Shown here piece by piece: positions 50,411 through 60,777 of a stretch of DNA of 64,000 nucleotides. Source of the stretch: Marinobacter pelagius (GTDB taxonomy: Bacteria; Pseudomonadota; Gammaproteobacteria; Pseudomonadales; Oleiphilaceae); NCBI RefSeq assembly GCF_900114925.1, contig NZ_FOUR01000003.1, positions 62,001 to 126,000 of the forward strand. Reading direction: 5' to 3'. Numbering within the stretch: position 1 is the first letter of the stretch; each line of letters starts with the position of its first letter. A model generated the notes under the pieces. It searched no databases, was not told where the DNA came from, and was given only the letters and a program-made list of their open reading frames with translations. A program made the translations under genes and the position numbers.

Positions 50411-52321
50411 TCAACGCCCGCGCAGGAACAGTTTGTCCAGCTCGCTCAGGGTCACCAGGGTCCAGGTGGGACGGCCATGGTTGCACTGGCCACTGCGCTC
50501 CGTTGCTTCCATGTCCCGAAGCAGGGAATTCATCTCGGGGATGGTCAGCTGCCGATTTGCCCTGACCGAGCCGTGGCAGGCCATGGTGCCCAGCAGTTCG
50601 TGGGTAACGGCCTCGACCCGGTCACTCTGGCCATGCTCGATGAGATCGGCCAGCACATCCCGGACCAGCTGTTCGGTGTCGGCACCACGCAGGAGCGCCG
50701 GCACCTGCCGGACCGCCAGGGTTTCCGGACCGATCCTTTCGATCTGCAGACCCAGTTGCTGCAACCCTTCACCGTGAGTTTCCGTGAGCGCCGCTTCTTT
50801 CTGGCTGACTGCCATCGATACCGGCACAAGCAGCGGCTGGCTCTTCAGGTCCTGCTCCGCCAGTGCCCGCTTCATCCGCTCGTAGGTGATGCGTTCATGG
50901 GCCGCGTGCATATCCACCACAATAAGACCGGCACGGCTCTGGGCCAGGATATAGATTCCGTGCAGCTGGGCGATGGCATAACCCAGGGGAGGCTCCTCCT
51001 CACTATCGGCGGGCGGCGTCGCCTGCACCTGTGCCAGTCCGGCCGAACCGGGAGAGGACTCGGCGGTCACCCCGCCGCCAGCGTTCAGGGACTGATAGAA
51101 CGCCATCTGGTCACTGGCACGCCATTCCTGCTGCGGCTCCGGCGGCCGGTTCCCACTGAAACCGGAAGGCGAAGGGCCACCATGACCGGCATTCTCCCGG
51201 GGCGGGTAAGACCAGCCCTGCTGCGGATTCATGGTGCCGGTATTTTCCGGCCCCGCCGGCTGGACTGAAGCCTCCCGGCCAAAGGACTGGGCCACCGCAC
51301 CGCGGAAGTGGTCATCGGGCCGGACATCCGCCAGCGCCCGGTGCAGGGTGCGGAAAATGAAATCATGGACCAGGCGGCCGTCCCGGAACCTCACCTCGTG
51401 CTTGGTGGGATGCACGTTCACATCCACCGTGGCGGGATCCACTTCCAGGTAGAGCACAAAGGCAGGGTGACGATTGTTGTACAGCACATCCCGATAGGCC
51501 TGGCGCACCGCATGGGCCACCAGCTTGTCCCGGATCACCCGGCCGTTGACGAAGAAGTACTGCAGGTCCGCCTGACTGCGGGAAAACGTGGGCAGGGCAA
51601 CCCAGCCCCAGAGCCGCAAGCCGGTGGCCTCGGCATCTATGACCACGGCATTGTCGATGAACTGCTGGCCACACAAGGCACCGATTCGGCGCTCCCGGTC
51701 CAGCGGTGACTCGGCCGGTCGCAGGCTCTGCACCACGCGCTGGTTATGGCGCAGGGTGAAACCGGTGTCGAACCGGCTCAGGGCCTGGCGACGGATACAC
51801 TCGTCGACATGGTTGAACTCGGTTTTCTCGGTACGAAGAAACTTCCGGCGGGCCGGCGTATTGAAGAACAGATCGCGAACTTCCACGGTGGTCCCGACCG
51901 GATGCGCCGCGGGAGAAATCCGGGCGTCCATTTCACGGCCCTCGACTTCCACCCGGGAGGCGGCTTCCTGGTTTTCGGTTCGGGACGTCAGGGTCAGTCG
52001 GGACACGGAACTGATACTGGCCAGCGCCTCGCCGCGAAACCCGAGGGAGGCAACCGCTTCGAGGTCATCGAGACTGGTGATCTTGCTGGTCGCGTGGCGG
52101 CTGAGGGCCAGAGGCAGGTCATCTTCCTCGATACCACTGCCGTCATCACGGACGCGGATAAGCTTGACGCCACCCTGCTCTATCTCGACATCGACCCGGC
52201 TGGCACCGGCATCCAGGGCATTTTCGACCAGCTCTTTGACCACCGATGCGGGACGCTCCACCACCTCCCCCGCGGCTATCTGGTTCGCCAGCCGGGGAGA
52301 GAGCAAATGAATGTGGGGCAT
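50411..52321 (-). CDS. mutL: DNA mismatch repair protein MutL with endonuclease motifs
   Basis: MutL couples MutS mismatch recognition to downstream repair. The 636-aa product has the GHKL ATPase motifs ENALDAG, DDGSGI and [10 protein letters not shown] in residues 1-110, a Pro/Gly-rich linker (about 340-440) and a C-terminal domain with [12 protein letters not shown] (about residue 470), ACHGSVRA and CNHGRPT. These match the endonuclease motifs of MutH-less bacteria (DQHA-x2-E-x4-E, ACR, CPHGRP), as in Pseudomonas. The protein is thus probably a nicking MutL. It lies between amiB and miaA. Confidence 0.96.
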   Translation of the reverse strand: MPHIHLLSPRLANQIAAGEVVERPASVVKELVENALDAGASRVDVEIEQGGVKLIRVRDDGSGIEEDDLPLALSRHATSKITSLDDLEAVASLGFRGEALASISSVSRLTLTSRTENQEAASRVEVEGREMDARISPAAHPVGTTVEVRDLFFNTPARRKFLRTEKTEFNHVDECIRRQALSRFDTGFTLRHNQRVVQSLRPAESPLDRERRIGALCGQQFIDNAVVIDAEATGLRLWGWVALPTFSRSQADLQYFFVNGRVIRDKLVAHAVRQAYRDVLYNNRHPAFVLYLEVDPATVDVNVHPTKHEVRFRDGRLVHDFIFRTLHRALADVRPDDHFRGAVAQSFGREASVQPAGPENTGTMNPQQGWSYPPRENAGHGGPSPSGFSGNRPPEPQQEWRASDQMAFYQSLNAGGGVTAESSPGSAGLAQVQATPPADSEEEPPLGYAIAQLHGIYILAQSRAGLIVVDMHAAHERITYERMKRALAEQDLKSQPLLVPVSMAVSQKEAALTETHGEGLQQLGLQIERIGPETLAVRQVPALLRGADTEQLVRDVLADLIEHGQSDRVEAVTHELLGTMACHGSVRANRQLTIPEMNSLLRDMEATERSGQCNHGRPTWTLVTLSELDKLFLRGR

Positions 52322-52341
52322 GTTTCGGGAAAACCTCTTAC

Positions 52342-53697
52342 TCAGGATGCGGGAATACGAATGGTTTGCCCTACCATAACACGGTCATCCCTCAAGCCGT
52401 TAAATCGCATCAACTCGTTAACGGAAATCTGGTTTTCCTTGGCCAGCTGGGACAAGGTATCCCCCCGCTGGATCCGGTACTGACTGACGTCATTGCCACC
52501 CTTGCCATTCTGCTTCTGCCATGCCAGCAACGTGCCTGGCGGCGGCGTCTTGCGGAAATAATCCTCGATGCCCTCCATGATGGCACCGGCCAACCGGCTG
52601 CGATACCAGTCCGTCGCCAGGTTCTTCTCTTCCTGGGGATTGGAAATGAAACCTGCTTCAACCAGGATCGAAGGGATGTCCGGCGACTTGAGAACGACAA
52701 ACGCCGCCTGCTCCACGCCCGGCTTGTGCAACTTGGCCACCCGGTCCAGCTTACCCAGCACCGAGCTGCCCACGCCCAGGCTGGCGTTGATACTGGCGGT
52801 CATGGACAGGTCCAGAAGAACACCCGCGAGCATATCGTCCCGACCTTCCAGGGATACGCCACCGGTGCCACCGATCAGGTCAGAGCGGTTCTCACTCTGG
52901 GCCAGCCAGCGGGCTGTCTCACTGGTCGCTCCGCGCTGGGACAGGGCAAAGACGGACGCCCCTTTCGGTTGCGGTGTGCGGAAGGCGTCGGCATGAATGG
53001 ATACGAACAGGTCTGCGTTGTATTTCCGGGCCAGCAGCGTCCGGTTACGCAAACCAACGTAGTAGTCACCGGTGCGAGTCAGCTTGGCGGTGTAGCCCGG
53101 CTGCTTGTTGATCAGTGCCTCCAGGGTTTTCGCCATTTTAAGGACCACGTCCTTCTCCCGGGTTCCTCTCGGCCCGATGGCTCCGGGGTCCTCTCCACCG
53201 TGGCCGGCATCAATCACCACGATGACATCCCGCTTGCCCGCAGAATCCTGGGTTACCGTCGGCCGGGTCGCCCGCTCCAGGCGGCTGCCGCTCTCGTCGA
53301 TCAGGTCCACCACCAGACGGTGACCGTACTGCTGATTGGGCTCCAGTTGGAAACTCCGGGGCTTGATGTCGCTCTTGAGATCGAGCACCACCCGCAGGTC
53401 ATTACCGTTCCGCGGCGCGCTGCGAATCCGCTTGATCGGGCTGCCGGAAAGTTCGAGATTGTCCAGGTCGGCCTTGAGCGAGGCATTACTCAGATCAATC
53501 ACCAGCCGTGAAGGGCCGCTCAGGGAGAAGATGTTGTGTTGTAGCGGGCCGGTCACGTCCAGCACCAGGCGCGTGTGGTCCGGCGCGGGCCAGATCCGCG
53601 CACCCTCGACACGGTCACCCGCTGCCGCTCCCCAAGCCAGGGCCCAGGCTGTGACCAGCGCCAGCAAATTGATAAGGCTGCGTTTTCCCTTGAACAT
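52342..53697 (-). CDS. amiB: N-acetylmuramoyl-L-alanine amidase AmiB
   Basis: AmiB splits septal peptidoglycan during daughter-cell separation and is activated by EnvC-type proteins. ATG 53697 ([23 protein letters not shown]) has AGG at 8 nt and gives 451 aa with a signal peptide. An AMIN domain follows (about 30-130), then amidase_3 (about 155-385) with zinc ligands in [14 protein letters not shown] and SIHADAF and catalytic Glu in LVEAGFISN. The C-terminal LysM domain starts [13 protein letters not shown] (about 405). GTG 53727 is a less likely start. It lies between tsaE and mutL. Confidence 0.95.
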   Translation of the reverse strand: MFKGKRSLINLLALVTAWALAWGAAAGDRVEGARIWPAPDHTRLVLDVTGPLQHNIFSLSGPSRLVIDLSNASLKADLDNLELSGSPIKRIRSAPRNGNDLRVVLDLKSDIKPRSFQLEPNQQYGHRLVVDLIDESGSRLERATRPTVTQDSAGKRDVIVVIDAGHGGEDPGAIGPRGTREKDVVLKMAKTLEALINKQPGYTAKLTRTGDYYVGLRNRTLLARKYNADLFVSIHADAFRTPQPKGASVFALSQRGATSETARWLAQSENRSDLIGGTGGVSLEGRDDMLAGVLLDLSMTASINASLGVGSSVLGKLDRVAKLHKPGVEQAAFVVLKSPDIPSILVEAGFISNPQEEKNLATDWYRSRLAGAIMEGIEDYFRKTPPPGTLLAWQKQNGKGGNDVSQYRIQRGDTLSQLAKENQISVNELMRFNGLRDDRVMVGQTIRIPAS

Positions 53698-53733
53698 ACC
53701 GCTTACCTGCAAAATATCAGCTGTCACCGGCGG

Positions 53734-54231
53734 TCAGTGTTCCGGACCGACCAGTTCCAGCTCGTTCATCAAATGGGCGCCCTGGGCCGAACGGGCCCGG
53801 ATGACCACGGACCGCCCGTCACCCTCGCGCTCAAGGTGGATCTCCAGGTCCGGTTCCGGCAGGACACCTTTGCCCCGCTCCGGCCATTCGATCAGGCACA
53901 GGTTGTCTCCGGAAAAATAATCCCGGATACCCATGTACTCCAGCTCTTCCGGATCGCCCAGGCGATACAGATCAAAATGATAGGCCGGCGGCTTCAGATG
54001 CTCGTAGGGCTCCACCAGGGTGTAGGTGGGGCTCTTCACAGCGCCCTCGTGCCCGAGGCCACGCATGACACCACGGCTCAGGGTGGTCTTGCCCATCCCG
54101 AGGTCGCCGTCCAGAAATACCGTCAATCCCTGCCCGGACTCGATGACCAGCCGCGCCAGTTCATGGCCAAGCTTTTCGGTTTCCGCCTCGCCTTCCAGAA
54201 ACAGGCGGCGCTCGTTACCGTAAATCGTCAT
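53734..54231 (-). CDS. tsaE: tRNA threonylcarbamoyladenosine synthesis ATPase TsaE
   Basis: TsaE works with TsaD and TsaB to form t6A37 in ANN-decoding tRNAs. The 165-aa product has Walker A GDLGMGKTT (about residues 42-50), SPTYTLVEPYE (about 66-76) and FDLYRLGDPEELEYMG (about 85-100), all family signatures. It overlaps the nnr end by 4 nt. TsaB, TsaC and TsaD are not in the window. Confidence 0.95.
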   Translation of the reverse strand: MTIYGNERRLFLEGEAETEKLGHELARLVIESGQGLTVFLDGDLGMGKTTLSRGVMRGLGHEGAVKSPTYTLVEPYEHLKPPAYHFDLYRLGDPEELEYMGIRDYFSGDNLCLIEWPERGKGVLPEPDLEIHLEREGDGRSVVIRARSAQGAHLMNELELVGPEH

Positions 54232-55787
54232 CCATCCTCCCGTTTCTGCACATCGTTAAACTCGATTTGCCGGAATACCGACGGCAGGCTATCAATCACA
54301 TCGGTTGGTATCAGCCCCATATAGCCGCGCGCCTCCGAGGCCCGGTCAGCCGCTGCCAGATGGGCACAGGCCCCCAGGATGCTCGCCTGGGCCAAGCCAT
54401 CCAACTGACCGCACATGGCGCCGAGAATTCCCGCGAGCACATCACCCATGCCGCCGGTGGCCATTCCCGGGTTGCTGCCGCTGATAATATCCACCGTCTG
54501 TGACCCTGAGGCAATGACCGTTCCCGCGCCCTTGAGCAGAATCACACCACCATATATGGACTGCAGTTTGCGCGCCGCCGCCATCCGGTCAACCTCGACT
54601 TCCGCCACGCTGCACCCCAGTAGCCTGGCGGCTTCTCCCGGATGCGGCGTCAGTACCTGATGTTCCGAAGGCACGGCGACCCGGGCCGCCATCAGGTTCA
54701 GGGCGTCTGCATCCAGCACTCTTGGCTTGTCACTGGCCAGCACCTGCTGAAGCATCTGCTGCCCCCAGGCACTCTTGCCGATCCCCGGCCCGCATACCAC
54801 GACCGATGCGGCTTCAAGCAGCGGTGGCAGTTCAGAGCCATGAATAAGGCCGTGCACCATTACCGACGGGCAGCGGGCCAGCGCCGCCGAGATATGTTCC
54901 GGGCGCGTTGCCAGTGACACCAGACCGGCTCCGGAACGGGCCGCCGCCTCTGCAGCCATCAGGCCGGCGCCGCCAAATCCACGATCCCCGGCAATAATGA
55001 GCACGTGGCCGAACCGCCCCTTGTGGGCATTGGCCGCACGCTCGGGGAGCCAGCGACCCACGCTTTCCCAGTGCCGTAACCGGCCCACGGGAGCCTGGCC
55101 ACTGGCACCGATGTCGTTTTCGGTTCCGAGCGAGTCAAACATGACCTCGCCACATACCGCGGGGCCCTGGCCGGTGAACAGCCCGGATTTAAGGCCGATG
55201 AAGGTGACCGTCATCGTTGCCCGGACCACATCACCGTCGGCAACACCGGTCGTCGCATTCAGCCCCGAAGGCACATCCACCGCAAGCACCGGCACGCCAC
55301 TGGCATTGCAACGGGCAATGACGCCGGCAAACGGCTCCCGGGGCGCTCCGGAGACCCCGGTCCCCAGCAAGGCATCGACAATCAGGCCCGCATGCTCAAA
55401 CGAAGCATCGAGGGCTACCTCATCAATCCCTGACAGTTCACGCACTTCGACGCCGTCTGCGACGGCCTTTTGCCAGGCTTTCCGGGCATCGCCGGCAAGC
55501 TTTTCTGTCGGGGCAACGGCAATGCAGGACACTGTGAGTCCGTGCCGCTTGGCGTTGGCAGCCACCAGGTAACCGTCACCACCGTTATTGCCCGCCCCGC
55601 ACAGCACCAGTACCGGCCCGCAATCGGGCCAGCGGCGGACCAGCCTCCGGAAAGCCGCATGGGCTGCCGTCTGCATCAGTTCGAAACCGTCCACACCCAG
55701 TTCGTCAATCACGTAGCGGTCCATCTGCCGCACAGCATCGGCGGAATACAGGTCGTCTGGTAGACTGTGCGCAGATATGGGCGGCAT
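54228..55787 (-). CDS. nnr: Bifunctional NAD(P)H-hydrate epimerase/dehydratase
   Basis: Nnr repairs hydrated NAD(P)H: the N-terminal YjeF_N domain epimerises R to S forms and the C-terminal ADP-dependent domain dehydrates them. The 519-aa product shows both: LCGAGNNGGDGYLVA (about residues 61-75) and DVPSGLNA for the epimerase; IIAGDRGFGGAGLMAAEAA and NPGMATGGMGDVLAG (about 447-461) for the dehydratase. It is first in the minus-strand nnr-tsaE-amiB-mutL-miaA-hfq block and divergent from queG, as in E. coli (yjeF/yjeS). Confidence 0.95.
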   Translation of the reverse strand: MPPISAHSLPDDLYSADAVRQMDRYVIDELGVDGFELMQTAAHAAFRRLVRRWPDCGPVLVLCGAGNNGGDGYLVAANAKRHGLTVSCIAVAPTEKLAGDARKAWQKAVADGVEVRELSGIDEVALDASFEHAGLIVDALLGTGVSGAPREPFAGVIARCNASGVPVLAVDVPSGLNATTGVADGDVVRATMTVTFIGLKSGLFTGQGPAVCGEVMFDSLGTENDIGASGQAPVGRLRHWESVGRWLPERAANAHKGRFGHVLIIAGDRGFGGAGLMAAEAAARSGAGLVSLATRPEHISAALARCPSVMVHGLIHGSELPPLLEAASVVVCGPGIGKSAWGQQMLQQVLASDKPRVLDADALNLMAARVAVPSEHQVLTPHPGEAARLLGCSVAEVEVDRMAAARKLQSIYGGVILLKGAGTVIASGSQTVDIISGSNPGMATGGMGDVLAGILGAMCGQLDGLAQASILGACAHLAAADRASEARGYMGLIPTDVIDSLPSVFRQIEFNDVQKREDG

Positions 55788-55934
55788 GAGCCTGAGCTCC
55801 CGTTACAGAAACCGGTTTAAGAAAATTGGCCAGATACCTGTAAAGCATAGCAAAACAGGGGAAAAGGTCATAACTTAATCAAATTAAACTTCCGCAGTGA
55901 ATCCACCCGGACAACGCCCGCTGGCAAACCATCC

Positions 55935-57020
55935 ATGACCAAGCCACAAAAAACTCCTCCAGTACCGCCCGAACTCGATGATTTGCCAGGCAAAATCCGG
56001 CAATGGGCGCGAGAGCTGGGCTTTGCCGATGCTGGCATCACCCTGCCGGAAACCGGTCCCCACGCGGACCGGCTGCAGGCCTGGCTTGCCGAGGGATACC
56101 AGGGCGAGATGGACTACATGGGCCATCACGGCGACAAGCGTTACACCCCGACTTCATTGGTGCCCGGCACGGCGAGGATCATCTCGGTACGACTGGATTA
56201 TCTGCCGGCGCCGGATAACCCGAAACAAGCGCTCACTGACCGGGGAACCGCCTACGTAACTCGCTACGCCCTGGGGCGGGACTACCACAAGCTGATGCGC
56301 AAGCGCCTCGCCACTCTGGCGAAATGGATCGATGAGGCGGTCAGTGGGTTCGAGTACCGGGCTTTTGTCGACAGCGCTCCGGTGCTGGAGCGGGCGCTGG
56401 CACAACGGGCAGGACTGGGCTGGATCGGCAAGAACAACATGGTGATTCACCCGAAGGCCGGGTCGTTTTTCTTCCTGGGCGAGATTTTTACCAGCGCTCC
56501 CCTGCCGGTGGATCCGCCCTTCGAATCAGAACACTGCGGCAGCTGCTCCGCCTGTCTGGAGGTGTGCCCCACGGACGCTTTTGTCGGTCCTCACCTGCTC
56601 GATGCCCGGCGCTGCATCAGTTACCTGACCATTGAGCTGAAAGGTTCGATTCCGGAGGAATTGCGGCCGAAAATGGGTAACCGGGTGTTCGGCTGCGATG
56701 ATTGCCAGCTGGTCTGCCCCTGGAACAAGTTCAGCAAGCCGACGGCGGAGCAGGATTTCCAGCCCCGGCACGGGCTGGATAACAGTTCGCTGGCGGAGTT
56801 GTTCCTGTGGACGGAGGAGCAGTTCCTGAAACGGACGGAAGGGTCGGCTATCCGGCGTACCGGTTACGAGGGCTGGCTCCGGAATCTGGCGGTAGGGCTG
56901 GGCAATGCGCCTACCACAATTCCGGTGGTGGAGGCGCTGAAGCAGCGGGCGGACCACCCGTCAGAGATGGTCCGTGAGCATGTGCACTGGGCGTTACGCC
57001 GGCACGGGCTTACACCTTGA
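55935..57020 (+). CDS. queG: Epoxyqueuosine reductase QueG
   Basis: QueG reduces epoxyqueuosine to queuosine in tRNA, using cobalamin and two [4Fe-4S] clusters. The 361-aa product has the N-terminal domain with [24 protein letters not shown] (about residues 134-157) and clusters in [12 protein letters not shown] (about 194-205) and [11 protein letters not shown] (about 248-258). C-terminal HEAT-like repeats follow. It is divergent from nnr, and its last 11 nt overlap the convergent orn gene. Confidence 0.95.
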   Translation: MTKPQKTPPVPPELDDLPGKIRQWARELGFADAGITLPETGPHADRLQAWLAEGYQGEMDYMGHHGDKRYTPTSLVPGTARIISVRLDYLPAPDNPKQALTDRGTAYVTRYALGRDYHKLMRKRLATLAKWIDEAVSGFEYRAFVDSAPVLERALAQRAGLGWIGKNNMVIHPKAGSFFFLGEIFTSAPLPVDPPFESEHCGSCSACLEVCPTDAFVGPHLLDARRCISYLTIELKGSIPEELRPKMGNRVFGCDDCQLVCPWNKFSKPTAEQDFQPRHGLDNSSLAELFLWTEEQFLKRTEGSAIRRTGYEGWLRNLAVGLGNAPTTIPVVEALKQRADHPSEMVREHVHWALRRHGLTP

Positions 57021-57552
57021 AGAAGTGGTCCCGGTAGTGGCGCAGTTCGTTGATCGAGTCTCGGATGTCGTCCAGCGCCAGGTGGCTGCCTTTTTTCTTC
57101 ACGCCGTCGAGTACGTCGGGGCGCCAGCGGCGGGCCAGTTCCTTAACGGTGGAGACGTCGAGGTTACGGTAGTGGAAGAAGGCCTCGAGTTCCGGCATGT
57201 ACTTTATCAGGAAGCGGCGGTCCTGGCCGATGCTGTTGCCGCACAGGGGTGATTCGCCGGGGCCCACGTGTTTTTTCAGGAACGCGAGGGTTTCCTGTTC
57301 GGCTGCCGATTCGGTGATGATGCTTTCTTTGACGCGTTTGGTGAGGCCGCTGGCTCCGTGGGTGTTAGTGCACCATTCGTCCATGGCCTCGAGGAGGCTG
57401 TCGGGCTGGTGGATTGCGATGACGGGGCCCTCCGCGACGATATTCAGTTCGGCATCGGTAATGATGGTGGCCATTTCTATGATGCGTTCTTTTTCCGGAT
57501 CGAGGCCGGTCATTTCCAGGTCGATCCAAACTAGGCGGTTGCCTTCTGACAT
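57010..57552 (-). CDS. orn: Oligoribonuclease
   Basis: Orn is the 3'-5' exonuclease that clears RNA dinucleotides, including pGpG from c-di-GMP turnover. The 180-aa product has the DEDDh residues: Asp and Glu in [10 protein letters not shown] (about residues 9-18), Asp in IGQDRRF (about 111) and His/Asp in HLALDDI (about 157-163). Length equals E. coli Orn (181 aa). Its stop codon lies within the queG coding region (11-nt convergent overlap). Giant hairpin 11 lies just upstream. Confidence 0.97.
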   Translation of the reverse strand: MSEGNRLVWIDLEMTGLDPEKERIIEMATIITDAELNIVAEGPVIAIHQPDSLLEAMDEWCTNTHGASGLTKRVKESIITESAAEQETLAFLKKHVGPGESPLCGNSIGQDRRFLIKYMPELEAFFHYRNLDVSTVKELARRWRPDVLDGVKKKGSHLALDDIRDSINELRHYRDHFFKV

Positions 57553-57581
57553 GTGTTCCTAACCTTCTGATTTGGGGGCAG

Positions 57582-57691
57582 GCTAGCAGTGGGGTAGCCT
57601 CTTCGGGAACCGCTACGAGCACGTCCATGTGCGCTTGTTTCAGGCCATCCTTGGCCTTCAACATTCCCGAAGAGGCTACCCCACCGCTAGC
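57582..57691. repeat. Giant hairpin element 11, core type B (reverse)
   Basis: Perfect 21-bp arms (57589-57609 with 57664-57684; GTGGGGTAGCCTC...), extended by one A·C mismatch and a GCTAGC/GCTAGC pair (57582-57587 with 57686-57691). The 54-nt core is type B in the same orientation as element 9. It lies in the divergent orn/rsgA spacer, 29 nt upstream of the orn start codon. Confidence 0.9.
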
Positions 57692-57806
57692 TCATAATCC
57701 GGAGATATAGTCTTTAAGGTCTTCAACATACTACAGCGACCCACAAGTGATTCCAGTATGATGGCACGGTCGATGACGAACTTTCACGGGATCTCTCTAA
57801 TCATTT

Positions 57807-58862
57807 ATGGCAAAACGGCGACTGAACAAACAGCAACAGTGGCGGATCAAGAAGATCCAGCAGGAACGGGCTGCCCGTGCTGCCAAAAAAGAAAAGGTCA
57901 TTGAACAGCAGGCCGAGGCCGGTGAGCTGGGGCCGGAGCAGGAAGGTCTGATCATCGCCCACTATGGTCAGCAGCTGGATGTTGAGGCCCTGGAGGGCGA
58001 GGATTCCGGGACGGTTTTCCGCTGTTTTGTCCGGGCCAATATCGACAGTCTGGTGACTGGCGACCGGGTGATCTGGCGCAAGGGCAAGAGTGAGACGGGT
58101 GTGATCGTTGCCCGTTGTGATCGCCAGAATCTGCTGCAGCGGCCGGACAATTTTGGGGCACTGAAGCCGGTGGCGGCGAATATTGATCACATCATTCTGG
58201 TGATTGCCCCGGAGCCGGAACCCCACGATAACCTGATCGACCGATACCTGGTGGCTTCGGAGACCAGTGATATTCCGGCGGTGATTCTGCTGAACAAGAC
58301 GGATCTGATTACCGATGAGAACCGGGAGCAGATTGAATCGTTGCTCTCCCGGTATGAGAACCTGGGTTATGAAGTTGTCCGTACGTCGGCCGCCGAATCC
58401 GGTAATGAGCCGGCGCCGGAGGTTGCTGCACTGGTGAAGGATCAGACCAGTGTGTTTGTTGGTCAGTCCGGTGTCGGCAAGTCCTCGATTATCCAGACGC
58501 TACTGCCAGGGGAATCGCTTCGGGTCGGGGCGGTTTCGGAAAGTACCGGCAAGGGAATTCACACCACTACGACCGCCAAGCTTTTCCATCTGCCCCTGGG
58601 TGGAGATCTGATTGATTCGCCGGGTATCCGGGAGTTCGGGCTGTGGCATATGACGCCGCAGGAGATCGAGTACGGTTTCCGGGAGATCCGGGAGTTGATC
58701 GGTACCTGCAAGTTCCGGAATTGCCGGCACATGGGAGATCCCGGGTGCGCCCTGGAGGCGGCGGCAGCTGACGGGCGGATAAGTCCGGAGCGGCTGAAGA
58801 GTTTTCACCGGATTCTGGCGGATATGGCCGAGCAGCAGGCCCGGGGCCTGAAGGTGGACTGA
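57807..58862 (+). CDS. rsgA: Small ribosomal subunit biogenesis GTPase RsgA
   Basis: RsgA is a circularly permuted GTPase that checks late 30S maturation. The 351-aa product (MAKRRLNKQQQWRIKKIQ) has an OB-fold N-terminal domain, then G4 NKTD (about residue 172), G1 GQSGVGKSS (about 222-230) and G3 DSPG (about 272), in the permuted order. The C-terminal zinc knuckle is seen in CKFRNCRHMGDPGC. It is followed by psd after 82 nt; rsgA-psd linkage is conserved. Confidence 0.96.
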   Translation: MAKRRLNKQQQWRIKKIQQERAARAAKKEKVIEQQAEAGELGPEQEGLIIAHYGQQLDVEALEGEDSGTVFRCFVRANIDSLVTGDRVIWRKGKSETGVIVARCDRQNLLQRPDNFGALKPVAANIDHIILVIAPEPEPHDNLIDRYLVASETSDIPAVILLNKTDLITDENREQIESLLSRYENLGYEVVRTSAAESGNEPAPEVAALVKDQTSVFVGQSGVGKSSIIQTLLPGESLRVGAVSESTGKGIHTTTTAKLFHLPLGGDLIDSPGIREFGLWHMTPQEIEYGFREIRELIGTCKFRNCRHMGDPGCALEAAAADGRISPERLKSFHRILADMAEQQARGLKVD

Positions 58863-58944
58863 TTCGCAAAGCGGTAAAACCGTATCTACACGCCTACGCC
58901 GTTTTGCTAAACTGCGCGCCTTCTCAAGTAAAGGGTTCGTTTTG

Positions 58945-59799
58945 ATGTTCGATAAACTGTTCGTTCTGAGCCAGTACCTCACTCCGCAACTGGCTGTTTC
59001 ACGTATTGCTGGTCGGTTTGCGGACAGCGAAGGCAATCAGGCTTTGAAGAACCGTGTAGTGAAGTGGTTTATCGGCCGCTATGGCGTGGACATGAGCGAA
59101 GCTGCGGAACCGGACCCGACCGCTTACCCGAGTTTCAATGCATTTTTCACCCGGGCGCTGAAGCCGGGTATTCGCCCCCTTGCCGGGGGTGAGCAAACCC
59201 TTGTCAGCCCCGTGGATGGAACCATTTCACAGCTGGGCCAAGTAACCGGTGACCGGGTTTTCCAGGCCAAGGGTCAGTCCTTCAGCCTGAATGAGCTGCT
59301 GGGGGATAACCTGCAGCGCACCGAAACATTCTCCGAAGGCGAGTTTGCCACCATTTACCTCGCTCCCAGCGACTATCACCGCATCCATATGCCTATGGCG
59401 GGCAAGCTGCGGGAGATGGTGCACATCCCCGGCAAGCTGTTTTCGGTCAATCCGGTGACGGCGGAGCATGTACCCAACCTGTTTGCGCGCAACGAGCGGG
59501 TGGTCTGCATCTTTGATACCGACGCCGGCCCCCTGGCGATGGTGCTGGTGGGCGCGATGATTGTCGGCAGTGTCGAGACCACCTGGTCCGGCGTGGTGGT
59601 GCCGGGCAATGGTCTCGTCACCGACTTCCAGTATGAGGGCGAGCAGGCCCGGGAGTTTGCCAAGGGCGAGGAGATGGGCCGGTTCCGGCTGGGCTCCACG
59701 GTGATCATGGTGATGCCCAAGGGTGCTGTCAGCTGGAACGAGAATCAGGTTGCCGGCAAGACCGTCCGCATGGGTGAGGCTTTCGGCGAGCTCGCCTGA
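58945..59799 (+). CDS. psd: Phosphatidylserine decarboxylase proenzyme
   Basis: Psd is an inner-membrane pyruvoyl enzyme that converts phosphatidylserine to phosphatidylethanolamine. ATG 58945 (MFDKLFVLSQYLTPQ) gives 284 aa; TTG 58942 precedes it. The self-cleavage motif LGST (in FRLGSTVIMVM, about residues 248-258) generates the pyruvoyl group. Catalytic Asp and His are in SPVDGTIS (about 91) and YHRIHMPM (about 147). The C-terminus converges on epmA with a 2-nt gap. Confidence 0.96.
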   Translation: MFDKLFVLSQYLTPQLAVSRIAGRFADSEGNQALKNRVVKWFIGRYGVDMSEAAEPDPTAYPSFNAFFTRALKPGIRPLAGGEQTLVSPVDGTISQLGQVTGDRVFQAKGQSFSLNELLGDNLQRTETFSEGEFATIYLAPSDYHRIHMPMAGKLREMVHIPGKLFSVNPVTAEHVPNLFARNERVVCIFDTDAGPLAMVLVGAMIVGSVETTWSGVVVPGNGLVTDFQYEGEQAREFAKGEEMGRFRLGSTVIMVMPKGAVSWNENQVAGKTVRMGEAFGELA

Positions 59800-59801
59800 G
59801 T

Positions 59802-60770
59802 TCAGGCGCGCTCGAACGGGAACGCCAGCACGTCCGAGATATCGGTTGCTCCGAGCTTGAGCATGAGCAGCCGGTCCAGCCCCAGGGCGACCCCGGCGCA
59901 ATCCGGCAGGCCCTGCTCCAGCGCCGACAGGAACGCGTCGTCGATGGGCATTTCAGGTTTACCCAACAATCGGCGTTGATGGTTATCCGCCTCGAACCGG
60001 CGCCGCTGCTCCACCGGATCGGTCAGCTCCCAGTAGCCGTTACACAGCTCCAGTCCCCGGACATACAGCTCGAAACGGTGCGCCACGGAGTAGCCCTGAT
60101 GTTCCGATACCCGGGCCAGTGACGCCTGGGAAGCGGGATAACCGGTGATAAACACCGGGCGCTCAATACCCAGGTTGGGCTCGACTGCAAAACTCATCAG
60201 CAAGTCCAGGCAACCATCCCGTCCCAACCCTGCCAGCTGTTCCGGCTCCAGCCATTCCTCGCAGCGGCGCATCAGCTCCCGCTCCGAGGACTCGAACGGG
60301 TCCACGTGTGCCCAGGTCTTCACGGCATCCCGGTAATACAGGACCTCCGGTCGCTCGCAGCCCAGCCAGCCGCAGACCAGGTCGGCGACCTCGGTCATCA
60401 GCTCCCGGTCATCGAATCCCGGCCGGTACCATTCCAGCATCGAGAACTCCGGGTTGTGGCGCCGGCCACGCTCACCATTGCGGAAGACCTTCGAGACCTG
60501 ATAGATCGGGCCGGAGCCCGCGGCCAGCAGGCGTTTCATGTGGTATTCCGGGGAGGTCTGCAGCCAGCCACCCTCGATGCCGGAGGCGGATACCTGCGCC
60601 GGAATGCCGTCGAGGTTCACGTCGGTCACGCCGCAGCGCCCCAGCACCGGGGTTTCGACTTCCACCACCCCTCTTTGCGCAAAAAAGCCGCGCACAAACG
60701 CCAGTTGTTGTGCACGGCTTTCCAGGGCAGCCTGCGAGGCAGCGGGCTGCCAGACAGGTTGATCAGTCAT
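59802..60770 (-). CDS. epmA: EF-P lysine ligase EpmA (GenX/PoxA)
   Basis: EpmA attaches (R)-beta-lysine to the conserved Lys of EF-P. The 322-aa product resembles the catalytic core of class II lysyl-tRNA synthetase but lacks the anticodon domain. Motif 2 is in FRNGERGRRHNPEFSMLEWY (about 97-116) and motif 3 in GVALGLDRLLML (about 296-307). It lies 7 nt downstream of efp on the same strand, and epmB is just beyond, so the substrate and two modifying enzymes are clustered. Confidence 0.95.
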   Translation of the reverse strand: MTDQPVWQPAASQAALESRAQQLAFVRGFFAQRGVVEVETPVLGRCGVTDVNLDGIPAQVSASGIEGGWLQTSPEYHMKRLLAAGSGPIYQVSKVFRNGERGRRHNPEFSMLEWYRPGFDDRELMTEVADLVCGWLGCERPEVLYYRDAVKTWAHVDPFESSERELMRRCEEWLEPEQLAGLGRDGCLDLLMSFAVEPNLGIERPVFITGYPASQASLARVSEHQGYSVAHRFELYVRGLELCNGYWELTDPVEQRRRFEADNHQRRLLGKPEMPIDDAFLSALEQGLPDCAGVALGLDRLLMLKLGATDISDVLAFPFERA

Positions 60771-60777
60771 TGCCGAA

